Of a DNA stretch of 64,000 bases, positions 19,029 through 30,774 are shown one piece after another (position 1 is the stretch's first letter; each line of letters starts with the position of its first letter). Under the pieces are notes generated by a model. The model worked only from the letters and a program-made list of their open reading frames with translations, was not told the DNA's origin and did not search any database. Both the position numbers and the translations under genes were made by a program. Origin of the DNA: Geomicrobium sp. JCM 19039 (GTDB lineage: Bacteria; Bacillota; Bacilli; Bacillales; Marinococcaceae); NCBI RefSeq assembly GCF_000698145.1, contig NZ_BAXB01000006.1, positions 1-64,000 of the forward strand, read 5' to 3'.

Positions 19029-19951
19029 GATAATCTCCTCCTCGTCACAATTTCCGTCATAACTCGACTACCGATGTTGACAAGAAAACCTAAAGAAATA
19101 AAGAATGTCAAATAGACGACAATTACAGGTTCTTCAATGTAAAATTGGTTAGGTAAACTTTCCAAGCTCGTCTCTTGAAATCCCATTGCCTGATAGGTCC
19201 TATACATTGCCCCTCGGAATGACGTGAGAAATTCTACCATTAATAAGTTAGAAAGTAAGTACATAAACATAATCGGAATCTGTTGAATAATCGACGGTAG
19301 GGCATTTGCTAACTGATGTTTGATTAACAATACGCTTTTTTTAACTCCTCGTCCTTTGGCTGCTATTAAATAGAAGGAACCTTCTTCGCTTTCAAGTGTT
19401 GAAGCGACAATGTTCGCAAAATACATAGAAGGAAATAGTGACAACAAAACCGCAGCAAACAAGAACGAAGACAGATCCTCATTTCCATACAATGAAAATT
19501 GCGGGAACCCTTGTCGAAATAGCCACAAGACGACCATTTGCACGACAATAATGATGAAAAAATCGGGCAATGCCTGCATGCCTTGTCCAATTTTTCGACT
19601 TGAACGAGCAAAGATTCCTTTATACCGTGTGTCAAAATACGCTTTTGCTGTTCCTATAAAAATAGCGATAATCGAAGCGATTCCTATGAGTTGCAAGCTA
19701 CGGCTCGCATACAGGTGTAAATCCACGAGTACACTCGTCCCGTATCGATTCTCTCCTAACGATCCCGCCCCAATCATGGCGACATATTCAGAGAGCCTCT
19801 CCCCGTAGAGTTGCATATTCATCGTCGCAATTCCATACGTTTCGTATTCTTCGGAAACAAACACGAGGTCTCGTGGCAGAAAGGCAATAAGCACAACTAC
19901 CACGACCATACATACCCACAGAAAGAGTTGTTGCAGAAGAAATATTCTCAT
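19025..19951 (-). CDS. Divergent OppB-like ABC permease (third set)
   Basis: The 308-residue protein has six predicted helices and a degenerate EAA loop (GSFYLIAAKGRGVKKSVLLI followed by KHQLANALP), placing it in the OppB/DppB permease group, but with low similarity to the two OppB proteins nearby. It lacks the conserved DPRI tail and ends in a VNIGSRVMTEIVTRRR segment. It begins 30 bp after OppC of system 2 and is translationally coupled to the next permease gene. Confidence 0.8.
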   Translation of the reverse strand: MRIFLLQQLFLWVCMVVVVVLIAFLPRDLVFVSEEYETYGIATMNMQLYGERLSEYVAMIGAGSLGENRYGTSVLVDLHLYASRSLQLIGIASIIAIFIGTAKAYFDTRYKGIFARSSRKIGQGMQALPDFFIIIVVQMVVLWLFRQGFPQFSLYGNEDLSSFLFAAVLLSLFPSMYFANIVASTLESEEGSFYLIAAKGRGVKKSVLLIKHQLANALPSIIQQIPIMFMYLLSNLLMVEFLTSFRGAMYRTYQAMGFQETSLESLPNQFYIEEPVIVVYLTFFISLGFLVNIGSRVMTEIVTRRRLS

Positions 19952-19980
19952 GCACGTCGTTCCTTCCTATAAGCGGGTAT

Positions 19981-20913
19981 TTATTTTCTGCTGCTTTTCG
20001 GATCAAAAGCATCTCGTAAACCGTCGCCAATAAAGTTAATTGATAATACCGTAATAACGATCATGATGCCTGGTGGCATCCATGCCCACGGCATGCCCGT
20101 AAGGATATTTAAACTTCTTGCTTCGTTCAGCATCGCCCCCCAAGACGGCGTCGGAGCAGGGATCCCAAAACCGATAAAACTTAGTGCAGACTCTAAGATA
20201 ATCATCTGCGCCATAATGATTGTTGCATTTACAATGATCGGACCGATCGCATTTGGAATCATGTGTTTCATGATAATGCGTAGATCGGTCGCGCCTGCCG
20301 CTCTTGCACTATATATAAACTCTCTTTCACGTAACGTGAGATATGTTCCCCTCAGAATCCTCGTAATGTTTGGCCAGACGATGAGCCCGAGGGTGATGAC
20401 CAGAATCGCAACATTCACATTTTGTAAGATTGTAACGACGGTCAGAACGAGCAATAGAAACGGAAAGATTAAAAACAAATCAGTAACTCTCATAATAATG
20501 CTATCTATCCAACCACCGAAATACCCAGAAATACTACCGAGAACAACACCTATCACAGATACAATGAGCATGATAAACACGCCGACTTGTAAGGAAATTT
20601 GTCCTCCATACACAAGGCGAGCAAAATTGTCTTGACCTGAGCTGTTCGTTCCGAGCCAATGATCGGCGCTCGGCTCTGCATACGTATTTAATGGGTTTGT
20701 TTGCGCTGGATCATGTTCGACAAACAAAGGAGCTGAGAAAGAAAAAATGACGACAAGTAAAAACATAAATACACCGGCTACTGCCAATTTATTTGCGAAA
20801 AATCGTTTCACGATTAATTTTGTCGGACTATAGCTTTTCTTTTGTTCTTTCGCTTCTGGCATTGGTGGCTCGGTGTTTACTTGCTTTGTGCTACCTGGAC
20901 TTGGTCCGCTCAT
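19981..20913 (-). CDS. Oligopeptide ABC transporter permease OppC-type (system 2)
   Basis: This is a 310-residue permease with six predicted helices, the ectodomain phrase DHWLGTNSSGQDNFARLVYGG, EAA loop REFIYSARAAGATDLRIIMKHMIPN and tail INFIGDGLRDAFDPK. An approximately 35-residue cytoplasmic N-terminus rich in Pro, Glu and Lys precedes helix 1. GAGGTGG lies before the chosen ATG; a TTG one codon upstream is possible. It follows OppB of system 2 after 11 bp. Confidence 0.9.
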   Translation of the reverse strand: MSGPSPGSTKQVNTEPPMPEAKEQKKSYSPTKLIVKRFFANKLAVAGVFMFLLVVIFSFSAPLFVEHDPAQTNPLNTYAEPSADHWLGTNSSGQDNFARLVYGGQISLQVGVFIMLIVSVIGVVLGSISGYFGGWIDSIIMRVTDLFLIFPFLLLVLTVVTILQNVNVAILVITLGLIVWPNITRILRGTYLTLREREFIYSARAAGATDLRIIMKHMIPNAIGPIIVNATIIMAQMIILESALSFIGFGIPAPTPSWGAMLNEARSLNILTGMPWAWMPPGIMIVITVLSINFIGDGLRDAFDPKSSRK

Positions 20914-20924
20914 CAACTACCACC

Positions 20925-21890
20925 TCAATCATAACGAATTCTCGGATCAACAACTGCATACATAATATCGGCTAACAGATTCCCAACAAGTATTGTGACA
21001 CCAATGAGTAAGTTAATGCCCATAATTAACGGAAAATCACGATTTTGAATGCCTGTTAGGAACAGTTGACCAATGCCTGGAAAATTAAAGACCGCTTCGG
21101 TAACAACGGCTCCGCTTACAAGTGTTCCAAATTCAAAACCGAGAAGAGTTATAATTGGAATCGTTGCGTTTCGAAGCGTATGCTTGTACACGACAGTCCC
21201 TTTTGTCATTCCTTTTGCACGTGCAGTCCGGACGAAATCACTGCTCAACACATCAAGCATCTCCGATCGAATGTAGCGCATGTAGATGGCAACACTTGCA
21301 AGTCCAAGTGTGAGACCGGGCAAGATAAGGTGATGCAATCGATCCAAAAATTCTGCCAGACCACTGATGGATGCACTGCTCTGTGTACCTTGCGCTGGAA
21401 ACCAGCCAAGTTGAAAAGAGAAAAAGTAAACGGCTAATAAAGCGAAGAAGAAGTTCGGAACAGCAAGTCCAAAGAAACCAAATGTTGTTACAAAGTAATC
21501 TGCTGCAGTGTATTGCTTTCGAGCCGCATATATACCGAGCGGCAGTCCGATGACTAGCGTAATAAATAGAGAGAAAACCGCAAGATATACCGTATTCGGG
21601 AGACGAGACCAAATTAAATCTTGGACGGTTCGTCCACTAAAGTACAGTGAATCCCCTAAGTTCCCTGTCGCTACTTCACTCAACCAATTTATGTATTGCA
21701 CAGGCGGTGGGTCATTTAATCCGAGTGCTTCTCTTCGTTCTTCCAGCGCTGCTGGATCAATTGTAGGGTCAAGTTGTTGACCTGTTAATGGGTCTCCTGG
21801 TGCTAATGTAGCAAGAGTAAATACTACAATCGTTACGATGAAGAGCATCGGAATAAAGATGAGTAAGCGCCGCAAAATATACTTTGCCAT
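20925..21890 (-). CDS. Oligopeptide ABC transporter permease OppB-type (system 2)
   Basis: The 321-residue permease begins MAKYILRRLLIFIPMLFIVT and has the OppB phrases TLAPGDPLTGQQLDPTIDP, EAA loop SDFVRTARAKGMTKGTVVYK and HTLRNA, and the C-terminal LLADIMYAVVDPRIRYD. The start ATG is preceded by AAGGAGG; a 21-codon upstream extension would run through the intercistronic hairpin and is rejected. Confidence 0.9.
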   Translation of the reverse strand: MAKYILRRLLIFIPMLFIVTIVVFTLATLAPGDPLTGQQLDPTIDPAALEERREALGLNDPPPVQYINWLSEVATGNLGDSLYFSGRTVQDLIWSRLPNTVYLAVFSLFITLVIGLPLGIYAARKQYTAADYFVTTFGFFGLAVPNFFFALLAVYFFSFQLGWFPAQGTQSSASISGLAEFLDRLHHLILPGLTLGLASVAIYMRYIRSEMLDVLSSDFVRTARAKGMTKGTVVYKHTLRNATIPIITLLGFEFGTLVSGAVVTEAVFNFPGIGQLFLTGIQNRDFPLIMGINLLIGVTILVGNLLADIMYAVVDPRIRYD

Positions 21891-21924
21891 AGTACATTGG
21901 ACCTCCTTATAAGCCAATGATGAG

Positions 21925-21962
21925 AAAAGGCGTGTGGTGGCTCTGCACACCACACGCCTTTT
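21925..21962 (-). promoter_or_regulatory. Strong stem-loop between binding-protein and permease genes (system 2)
   Basis: AAAAGGCGTGTGGTG pairs perfectly with CACCACACGCCTTTT around an 8-nt loop. On the minus strand the stem ends in CTTTTC, so it could act as a partial terminator or as a 3' stabiliser of the binding-protein mRNA. It occupies the same place as the smaller hairpin in system 1. Confidence 0.65.
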
Positions 21963-21977
21963 GCTGGTGTTTCTCGT

Positions 21978-23810
21978 CTATTCTTGGACGTACCACAGAT
22001 GTGGATCTTTTAGCATCGTTACTGGATCTTCTGTAATTCCACCAACACGATCTGTTGCAGCCCAGTTATTAATCATTGACCATAAGAATGCGTAAGGCAC
22101 TTGCTCGGACACATATTCTGCCCACTCGCTATATACTTCCTCCCGGTACTCTTGCTCAAAAGCATCCGGTGCAGAAAGTCCACGTTGAATCATTTCATCA
22201 CTCGTTTCATCTACCCAACGCGTGTAGTTGTAAGGAACGTGTGACGTGAAAATCCCTCCAGGGTCTGGGTCGCCTGATGCAAGGCCCCAACCCATCAAGT
22301 ACATATCAATACTCTGGTCATCATTTTCCACAATCTCAGAGTGAGCTGGAAACTCTCTTGGTGTATCGACGTTCACATTGATACCTACTTCAGCTAGTTG
22401 TTGTTCAATAACAATTGCGGCATTTTCTCGTGGTTCATTCCCTGTTGGATAAGCCAATGTGAGTACGTACTCTTCACCATTTGGATCTTCAACAAAACCA
22501 TCACCATTCGTATCTTCATAACCCGCCTCAGCTAATAGTTCCATTGCACGGTCTGTATCGTACTCTAGACCGATGTCAGCATTTTCATCGAACGCCCACG
22601 ATGCTTCTGGGAACGGAGCATGAAGCACTTGACCTGACCCTTGAAGAAGGCCACCTTCACCGTCTTCACCACCAACCATCGCTTCACGATCTAAAGCATG
22701 AACGATCGCTTGACGAACACGAACATCACTTAGCTTTTCATTCTCAATAAAATTATCCGTATCAATCACACCAGCTTCAACATCTTCCGATGGGCGATAA
22801 CCGATTTTGAAGCCCATATATTGATACCCTAAGTCTTGGGGTTGATACAAAGTCACATTGTCCATCTGTTCAACAGAAGCGACATCACTTGGCACAATAC
22901 CATCCGGTTGGATAACCATGTCCACATCGCCAGACTCGAGAAGACCGGTAATAACAGCTTGGTCACGAACTTGCAATGTTACCGTATCCAAATTAGGTGC
23001 ACCATTCCAATAATCTTCATTTGCATTCAACACGTACTGATCCCCTTCGACGAAGTCTCCGAGCATGAACGGTCCAGTTCCAACAACTTCACCCGTTGCA
23101 ATGGAGCTTTCATGACTCTCAATTTCACCAGGTTCAACCGCGCCAAAAATGTGCTCAGGAATAATCGGGAAACTTGCATTAAATTCCGGTGTTACGCTTG
23201 ACTCTTCCCATCGGAATATAACGGTTTGATCATCTTCTGCAACGACACCTTCAAATTCTTCCGATTCGCCAGCACGAAAATCTTCATACCCTACGAGTTT
23301 ATCTGCATACGTTCCACGCACACCCGTATATTCCGGATGAGAAATCATTTCGTACGTAAATACGACATCGTCAGCTGTAAATGCTTCCCCATCATGCCAA
23401 GTAATGCCTTCGTTTAATGTAATCGTCATTTCCGTTTGATCATCATTTAGTTCATAACTTTCTGCCAAATGCGGTTGCAATAACAACTCATCATCCGTTC
23501 TAAATAATGCTTCAAAAATAAAGTCCATGACGTTTGCATCATAAGTAGACGTATAATAAATCGGGTTAAACTGATGCTCAGGAGGTGAGAAGAAGGCAAT
23601 GTTTACATTTCCGCCTTCACTTGCTTCTCCAGCTGTGTCGTCGTCACCATCGTCATCACCATTTTCATCATCTGCAGGCTCTTCCCCGTTGTCATCTGCA
23701 GGTTCTTCTGGGTCTGTGCCTGTCTCATCATCGCCCCCGTTACATGCTGCTAACAGTAGCACTGAGAATGTAAGTGCTAATAAGAAACTCCACCATTTTT
23801 TTAAATTCAC
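21978..23810 (-). CDS. Oligopeptide-binding lipoprotein (system 2)
   Basis: The 610-residue extracellular binding protein is intact. Its lipoprotein signal ends LLLAAC (Cys23), followed by an acidic linker at about residues 24-66 rich in Asp, Glu, Gly and Pro. The SBP_bac_5 domain has ITWHDGEAFTADDVVFTYEM, the substrate-pocket region, and VRVRQAIVHALDREAMVGG. It ends in the typical WSMINNWAATDRVGG...DPHLWYVQE. The gene lies 91 bp downstream of OppF of system 2. The ligand class cannot be read from the sequence; peptides are the family norm. Confidence 0.92.
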   Translation of the reverse strand: MNLKKWWSFLLALTFSVLLLAACNGGDDETGTDPEEPADDNGEEPADDENGDDDGDDDTAGEASEGGNVNIAFFSPPEHQFNPIYYTSTYDANVMDFIFEALFRTDDELLLQPHLAESYELNDDQTEMTITLNEGITWHDGEAFTADDVVFTYEMISHPEYTGVRGTYADKLVGYEDFRAGESEEFEGVVAEDDQTVIFRWEESSVTPEFNASFPIIPEHIFGAVEPGEIESHESSIATGEVVGTGPFMLGDFVEGDQYVLNANEDYWNGAPNLDTVTLQVRDQAVITGLLESGDVDMVIQPDGIVPSDVASVEQMDNVTLYQPQDLGYQYMGFKIGYRPSEDVEAGVIDTDNFIENEKLSDVRVRQAIVHALDREAMVGGEDGEGGLLQGSGQVLHAPFPEASWAFDENADIGLEYDTDRAMELLAEAGYEDTNGDGFVEDPNGEEYVLTLAYPTGNEPRENAAIVIEQQLAEVGINVNVDTPREFPAHSEIVENDDQSIDMYLMGWGLASGDPDPGGIFTSHVPYNYTRWVDETSDEMIQRGLSAPDAFEQEYREEVYSEWAEYVSEQVPYAFLWSMINNWAATDRVGGITEDPVTMLKDPHLWYVQE

Positions 23811-23901
23811 GATATCATATCCCCCTTAGTTAATCTGCACTAGGCAAAACATTCAATCCATCCATGCTTTCGGTACACCACCCCCTAAACGGATCTAAAT
23901 G

Positions 23902-24909
23902 TTAACTTTGTGTATACAAGTGACAAGCAACGTAATGTTCTTCTCCCATCTTTGTCATTTCCGGACGCTCCAACGTACAGCGTTCATGCGCCTCTGGACA
24001 ACGTGTGTGGAATGGACACCCACTAGGCGGATTGGCTGGGCTCGGCAAATCCCCTTGCAATATAATTCGTTCCCGTTTTTCATCAATATCTGTCGTTGGC
24101 ACAGCTGAGATCAACGCCTGTGTATACGGATGTAATGGATTGGCGTACAAGTCGTCTTTCGGTGCTACTTCTGCCAGTCGTCCTAAATACATCACGGCCA
24201 CGCGGTCGCTAATATGCTTAACGACGCTCAAGTCATGGGCAATGAACAAATACGTAAGTTGAAAATCATTCTGCAAGTCTTCCATCAGGTTCAATACTTG
24301 TGATTGGACCGATACGTCAAGTGCACTGACAGGCTCATCACCGATAATCACCTTTGGCCGTGTTGACAGTGCACGAGCAATACCGATCCGTTGGCGTTGT
24401 CCCCCAGAAAACTCATGCGGGTATTTATATCTTGCTTCCTGTTGTAAACCGACTCTTTCTAGTAAACTGATTACATTTTCTTGCCGTTCTTTTGATGATC
24501 CCGTTTTTTGGATAAGCATGGGTTCTTCAATAATTTCCCCAACACTCATCCTCGGATTGAGCGAAGCGTACGGATCTTGAAAGATCATCTGCATATCTTT
24601 ACGGAGCGGGCGAATCTTCGATTGTCGAATGGTAGAAATATCAACGCCATTAAACGTAATCTGTCCTTCGGTCGGATCTAACAGACGCATCATCATTCGA
24701 CCTAATGTTGATTTCCCTGAGCCGGACTCCCCGACAATCCCCAAAGTTTCGCCTTCAAAAATATGTAAGGAAACGTCATCTACAGCCTTGACATGACCGA
24801 CGGTTCGTTTTAACACCCCGCCTTTGATCGGAAAGTATTTCTTAAGATTCTGAACTCTAAGGATTTCTTTTTTTTCGTTAGGCTCTTTGACTGGTTGTGA
24901 CATCGTCAT
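23902..24909 (-). CDS. Oligopeptide transporter ATPase OppF-type (system 2)
   Basis: This is an intact ABC ATPase of about 335 residues with Walker [17 protein letters not shown]-loop IFQDPYASLNPRMSVG, signature [15 protein letters not shown], Walker [15 protein letters not shown], switch IAHDLSVV and the cysteine tail [21 protein letters not shown]. The start is the ATG at 24909 after AGGGGG; the longer frame upstream is the shadow of the OppD gene. It overlaps the end of the OppD-type gene by 32 bp. Confidence 0.92.
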   Translation of the reverse strand: MTMSQPVKEPNEKKEILRVQNLKKYFPIKGGVLKRTVGHVKAVDDVSLHIFEGETLGIVGESGSGKSTLGRMMMRLLDPTEGQITFNGVDISTIRQSKIRPLRKDMQMIFQDPYASLNPRMSVGEIIEEPMLIQKTGSSKERQENVISLLERVGLQQEARYKYPHEFSGGQRQRIGIARALSTRPKVIIGDEPVSALDVSVQSQVLNLMEDLQNDFQLTYLFIAHDLSVVKHISDRVAVMYLGRLAEVAPKDDLYANPLHPYTQALISAVPTTDIDEKRERIILQGDLPSPANPPSGCPFHTRCPEAHERCTLERPEMTKMGEEHYVACHLYTQS

Positions 24910-25896
24910 ACCGTTGTCCCCCTTGCTCGGCATACAGGATGCACCGAACCAAATGTTCATTTTCATTGTTGACGAGCTCAGGAATGTCTTTCGTACAATT
25001 CTCAGTCGCGAAGTCGCACCGTGGTGCGAATCGACATCCTTCTGGAAAACTATGTGCCGGTGGTACACTGCCACGAATCGATGTTAACCGCTCTTTATTA
25101 GAAGTTAGGCTAGGCATACTTTCCAACAACCAACCGTATACGGGTGCTTTGGCGTTTTTAACAACTGCCTTCTCGTCGCTTGTTCAACCACTTGTCCTCC
25201 GTACATAACGATAATGTCATCGGCCATCTCTGCCACAACACCAAGATCGTGAGTAATGAGTAAAATGGATGAATCGAATTCTTTTTGCACTTTTTTCATT
25301 AGGTCTAATATTTGCGCTTGAATGGTTACATCAAGTGCAGTTGTCGGTTCGTCTGCAATCAGCAGTTTAGGGTCACAACTCATGGCAATTGCAATCATTA
25401 CCCGTTGCCTCATTCCCCCGGATAACTGATGTGGAAACTCTTTCATCGTATCTTCAGCTCTTGGGAACCCGACGAGCTTGAGTAACTCAACCCCTTTTTG
25501 AAATGCTTGACTCTTTGACAATCCTCGGTGTTTCATTAACGGTTCTTTGATTTGTGTTCCAACAGTGAACACGGGGTTCAAACTGGTCATCGGCTCTTGA
25601 AAAACCATGCCAATTTCATTGCCACGTACTTTCTCCATTTGCTTATCACTTAATTTGAGCAAGTCTTTGCCCGAGAGTTTCACAGCCCCATCAACAATCT
25701 TTCCAGTTGGACCTGGCACAAGTTGCATGATGGATAACGACGTCATACTCTTCCCACTACCTGACTCCCCAACGATCGCGAGTGTTTTCCCTTTCTTGAT
25801 CGTAAAGTCTACACCATCTACCGCTTTAGCAACATTGCCACCCATGTAAAAATACGTCTTTAACTGATTCACTTCTAATAGCACATCATCAGCCAT
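24878..25896 (-). CDS. Oligopeptide transporter ATPase OppD-type (system 2, one frameshift)
   Basis: This ABC ATPase has Walker [16 protein letters not shown]-loop [16 protein letters not shown], signature [15 protein letters not shown], Walker [15 protein letters not shown] and [13 protein letters not shown]. The frame breaks at about 25129-25132 after KHPYTVG; adding one T to the TT run restores [15 protein letters not shown] and the cysteine tail [14 protein letters not shown]. The start [12 protein letters not shown] follows GAGGTG; it is the first gene of operon 2. Confidence 0.9.
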
Positions 25897-25981
25897 GATT
25901 TCACCTCTATCTGACAATACTGAAAATTCACCTTAAACGATACGAAGAACAATTCTCCTTTTTCTGAATTTGAATGAGTTT

Positions 25982-26010
25982 ATTATAATCATGTCTATAG
26001 GACATTGCAA
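25982..26010 (-). promoter_or_regulatory. Promoter of oligopeptide operon 2
   Basis: On the minus strand TTGCAA (26005-26010) and TATAAT (25982-25987) are separated by 17 bp. The leader to the OppD-type ATG is about 80 nt. Confidence 0.7.
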
Positions 26011-26046
26011 CAAAAAATTCCAAACTTTTTGTTTTGGATTAGATAT

Positions 26047-26082
26047 AAAGTAGCACCACTATAGAATGAGTGTGGTGCTACT
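26047..26082 (-). terminator. Terminator of serS, possibly bidirectional
   Basis: AGTAGCACCAC pairs perfectly with GTGGTGCTACT around a 12-nt loop, with CTTTAT on the minus side and CTTTTATTT on the plus side. It starts a few bases past the serS stop. Confidence 0.8.
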
Positions 26083-26087
26083 TTTAT

Positions 26088-27358
<1,271 letters not shown>

Positions 27359-27382
27359 GATGTTTCCCTCCTAAAATAAATA

Positions 27383-27640
27383 AAAAAACGCCCCTGTATA
27401 TTATATACAGGGACGATTGAACACCGCGATGCCACCCTCATTATCAGCGCTAATAGATTACGTTTAGCTACTGATCCGCTCAACTCCATTAACGCTGGAC
27501 AACGGAGAAAATTACGCCTTAATGGTTTCCATTTCTCACTCAAGACTGGATTCACTTCAATCAACTTACCGGCTTTCACCAACCGCCGACTCTCTGAGAA
27601 ATCGTCGAAGTTACTATTGTCTCTCAATGCTTTAGCTTAT
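27383..27640 (-). promoter_or_regulatory. T-box leader (serine-specific) of serS
   Basis: The minus strand carries the T-box core GAGGGTGGCATCGCGG (27424-27439), which pairs with the CCA end of uncharged tRNA, followed by an intrinsic terminator (CGTCCCTGTATA paired with TATACAGGGGCG, then TTTTTTT, 27383-27415). Upstream stem I elements include GAGAGTCGGCGGTTGGTG and a specifier loop reading GAA-TCC-AG, where TCC (27548-27550) is a serine codon followed by the usual A. Uncharged tRNA-Ser would favour the antiterminator and serS expression. Confidence 0.92.
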
Positions 27641-27682
27641 AGTATCACACAATATGATAAAGAGTATACCACGAAATCAAAA

Positions 27683-29029
27683 TTAAGAGAACCAGCCACC
27701 AATTGTCTCCGTCGTTCGACTCCAAAGTCCAGAGAAAAAGTCCCCGATTCCTCTCATAGAAAGAACAAACCAATTTGAACGATCCACATTTTCTTGAATG
27801 ACAACAGGTACAGTTTGCCGCTGTTCATGGGCATTTGTAAGAAATTCGTATTCACCTTCACCTTGGTACTCGACCATGGCATAACCGACCGTTTGCCCGG
27901 CTTCAATCGGTGCATCAATCGTTCCATCTTCATTTAGCGCATCCGGATCAAGCGTAAAAGAAACTTCATATAGTTCTTCTTCACCTTCTTGAATTGGGAG
28001 CACAAGCTGTTCACCCGCTGCAATTGCCACCTCTTGCTCCTGACCATTCGGGACTTCAAGCATCATATGTTCAGGATCTTGATCACCTTCAGCAATCATT
28101 TCCGTCTCAACAAACTCTTCAAAGCCATAATCGTAAAGCGTTGCTGTTTGGTTAAAACGTTCTTCATGACTTTCCGTTCTCATGACAACCGATAACAAAC
28201 GCGTGCCATCTTGCTCAACCGTTCCTGTAAACGCACTTCCAGCCCGAGAAGTCGAGCCTGTCTTCAGACCGTCAACACCGTCATACTCTTGCCCAAGGCC
28301 TGGTAACATCCGATTCCAATTCAGCATCGTAATTTCATCGTTTGTTCCTTCACGAAATTGCATTTGCGGAATGCTCGCTGTATCTAAAATCTCAGGGTAT
28401 TCGGTAATAAGGCGGTACGCTAATGTCGCAGTATCTCGAGCTGACATTTCGTTTTCTGCATTTTCATCCGTGCCTTCAGGATGGAAACCTTGCATACTGG
28501 CATTGTTCAACCCTGTAGAGTTCACAAATACGGTATCATCCAACCCTAATTCACTTGCTGTTTCATTCATTAGGTCAACGAAGGCCGCTTCGCTGCCAGA
28601 TACTGCTTCTGCAAGTGCGATTGTTGCGCCATTAGCTGAATAAATTGCCATCGATTCATACAGTTCTTCAATTGTATACGTCACATCCGTGCGTAAAAAT
28701 ACATTCGAAAGTGCTGTATCTTGCGATAATAACGCAATTTCATCTGTAACCGATACTTCATCATCCCAAGACAATTCCCCTGCATCAATTGCACGGTTCA
28801 CCAAGTATTCGGTCATCATTTTTGACATACTTGCTACCGGTAATTGTGTATCGATCTCATCACCATGAAGAATGACCCCGCTATTCATATCAATGAGGAT
28901 CGAAGCATCTGCTTGCAATTCGGGACTTTGAGCTTCGGCTGATATTGGGGTAGCCATCGTTGTTAGTAAAGCTGTAGCAGCAATCAAGCTTATGTATGTA
29001 TGTTTCGTTTTCGTTATAAGTTTCTTCAT
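27683..29029 (-). CDS. dacA: D-alanyl-D-alanine carboxypeptidase (PBP5) DacA
   Basis: DacA trims the terminal D-Ala from peptidoglycan pentapeptides. The 448-residue protein has an N-terminal signal peptide ending near ISAEA, the three serine-penicillin-binding motifs SMSK (about residue 67), SAN (about 131) and KTGS (about 250), the PBP5_C beta domain, and a C-terminal amphipathic anchor (GDFFSGLWSRTTETIGGWFS). It lies between guaB and serS as in B. subtilis, but the pdxST genes usually found after dacA are absent here. Confidence 0.95.
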   Translation of the reverse strand: MKKLITKTKHTYISLIAATALLTTMATPISAEAQSPELQADASILIDMNSGVILHGDEIDTQLPVASMSKMMTEYLVNRAIDAGELSWDDEVSVTDEIALLSQDTALSNVFLRTDVTYTIEELYESMAIYSANGATIALAEAVSGSEAAFVDLMNETASELGLDDTVFVNSTGLNNASMQGFHPEGTDENAENEMSARDTATLAYRLITEYPEILDTASIPQMQFREGTNDEITMLNWNRMLPGLGQEYDGVDGLKTGSTSRAGSAFTGTVEQDGTRLLSVVMRTESHEERFNQTATLYDYGFEEFVETEMIAEGDQDPEHMMLEVPNGQEQEVAIAAGEQLVLPIQEGEEELYEVSFTLDPDALNEDGTIDAPIEAGQTVGYAMVEYQGEGEYEFLTNAHEQRQTVPVVIQENVDRSNWFVLSMRGIGDFFSGLWSRTTETIGGWFS

Positions 29030-29120
29030 GATTAATTAGCACCTCCGAGGTGTAGTTCACTGAACTTGTCCAGACGTAATTTTACCATATATGCATCGGA
29101 AAGAATAGGCGAGCTCGGAC

Positions 29121-29150
29121 AAAAAAAATCCCGGGATATTTCCCGGGAAA
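29121..29150 (-). terminator. Terminator of guaB containing a Noc-binding palindrome
   Basis: On the minus strand TTCCCGGGA and TCCCGGGA form a CCCGGG-based hairpin followed by TTTTTTTT, starting 6 bp past the guaB stop. It overlaps the exact Noc site at 29138-29151. Confidence 0.75.
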
Positions 29151-29151
29151 T
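29138..29151. promoter_or_regulatory. Noc-binding site (NBS), exact consensus
   Basis: ATTTCCCGGGAAAT is identical to the 14-bp Noc recognition palindrome described in B. subtilis. The window also encodes Noc. A second, imperfect CCCGGG palindrome (ATCCCGGGAT) is adjacent. Confidence 0.7.
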
Positions 29152-29156
29152 AATCA

Positions 29157-30674
<1,518 letters not shown>

Positions 30675-30774
30675 TTAACAGCAATAGTATTTTTCCTATT
30701 TTATCACGTTTTCCAACGTTTTTATTGCTAGGAAGAGAAGTTCTAACTTTCAAACAATGATTGGGGTGCTCACA

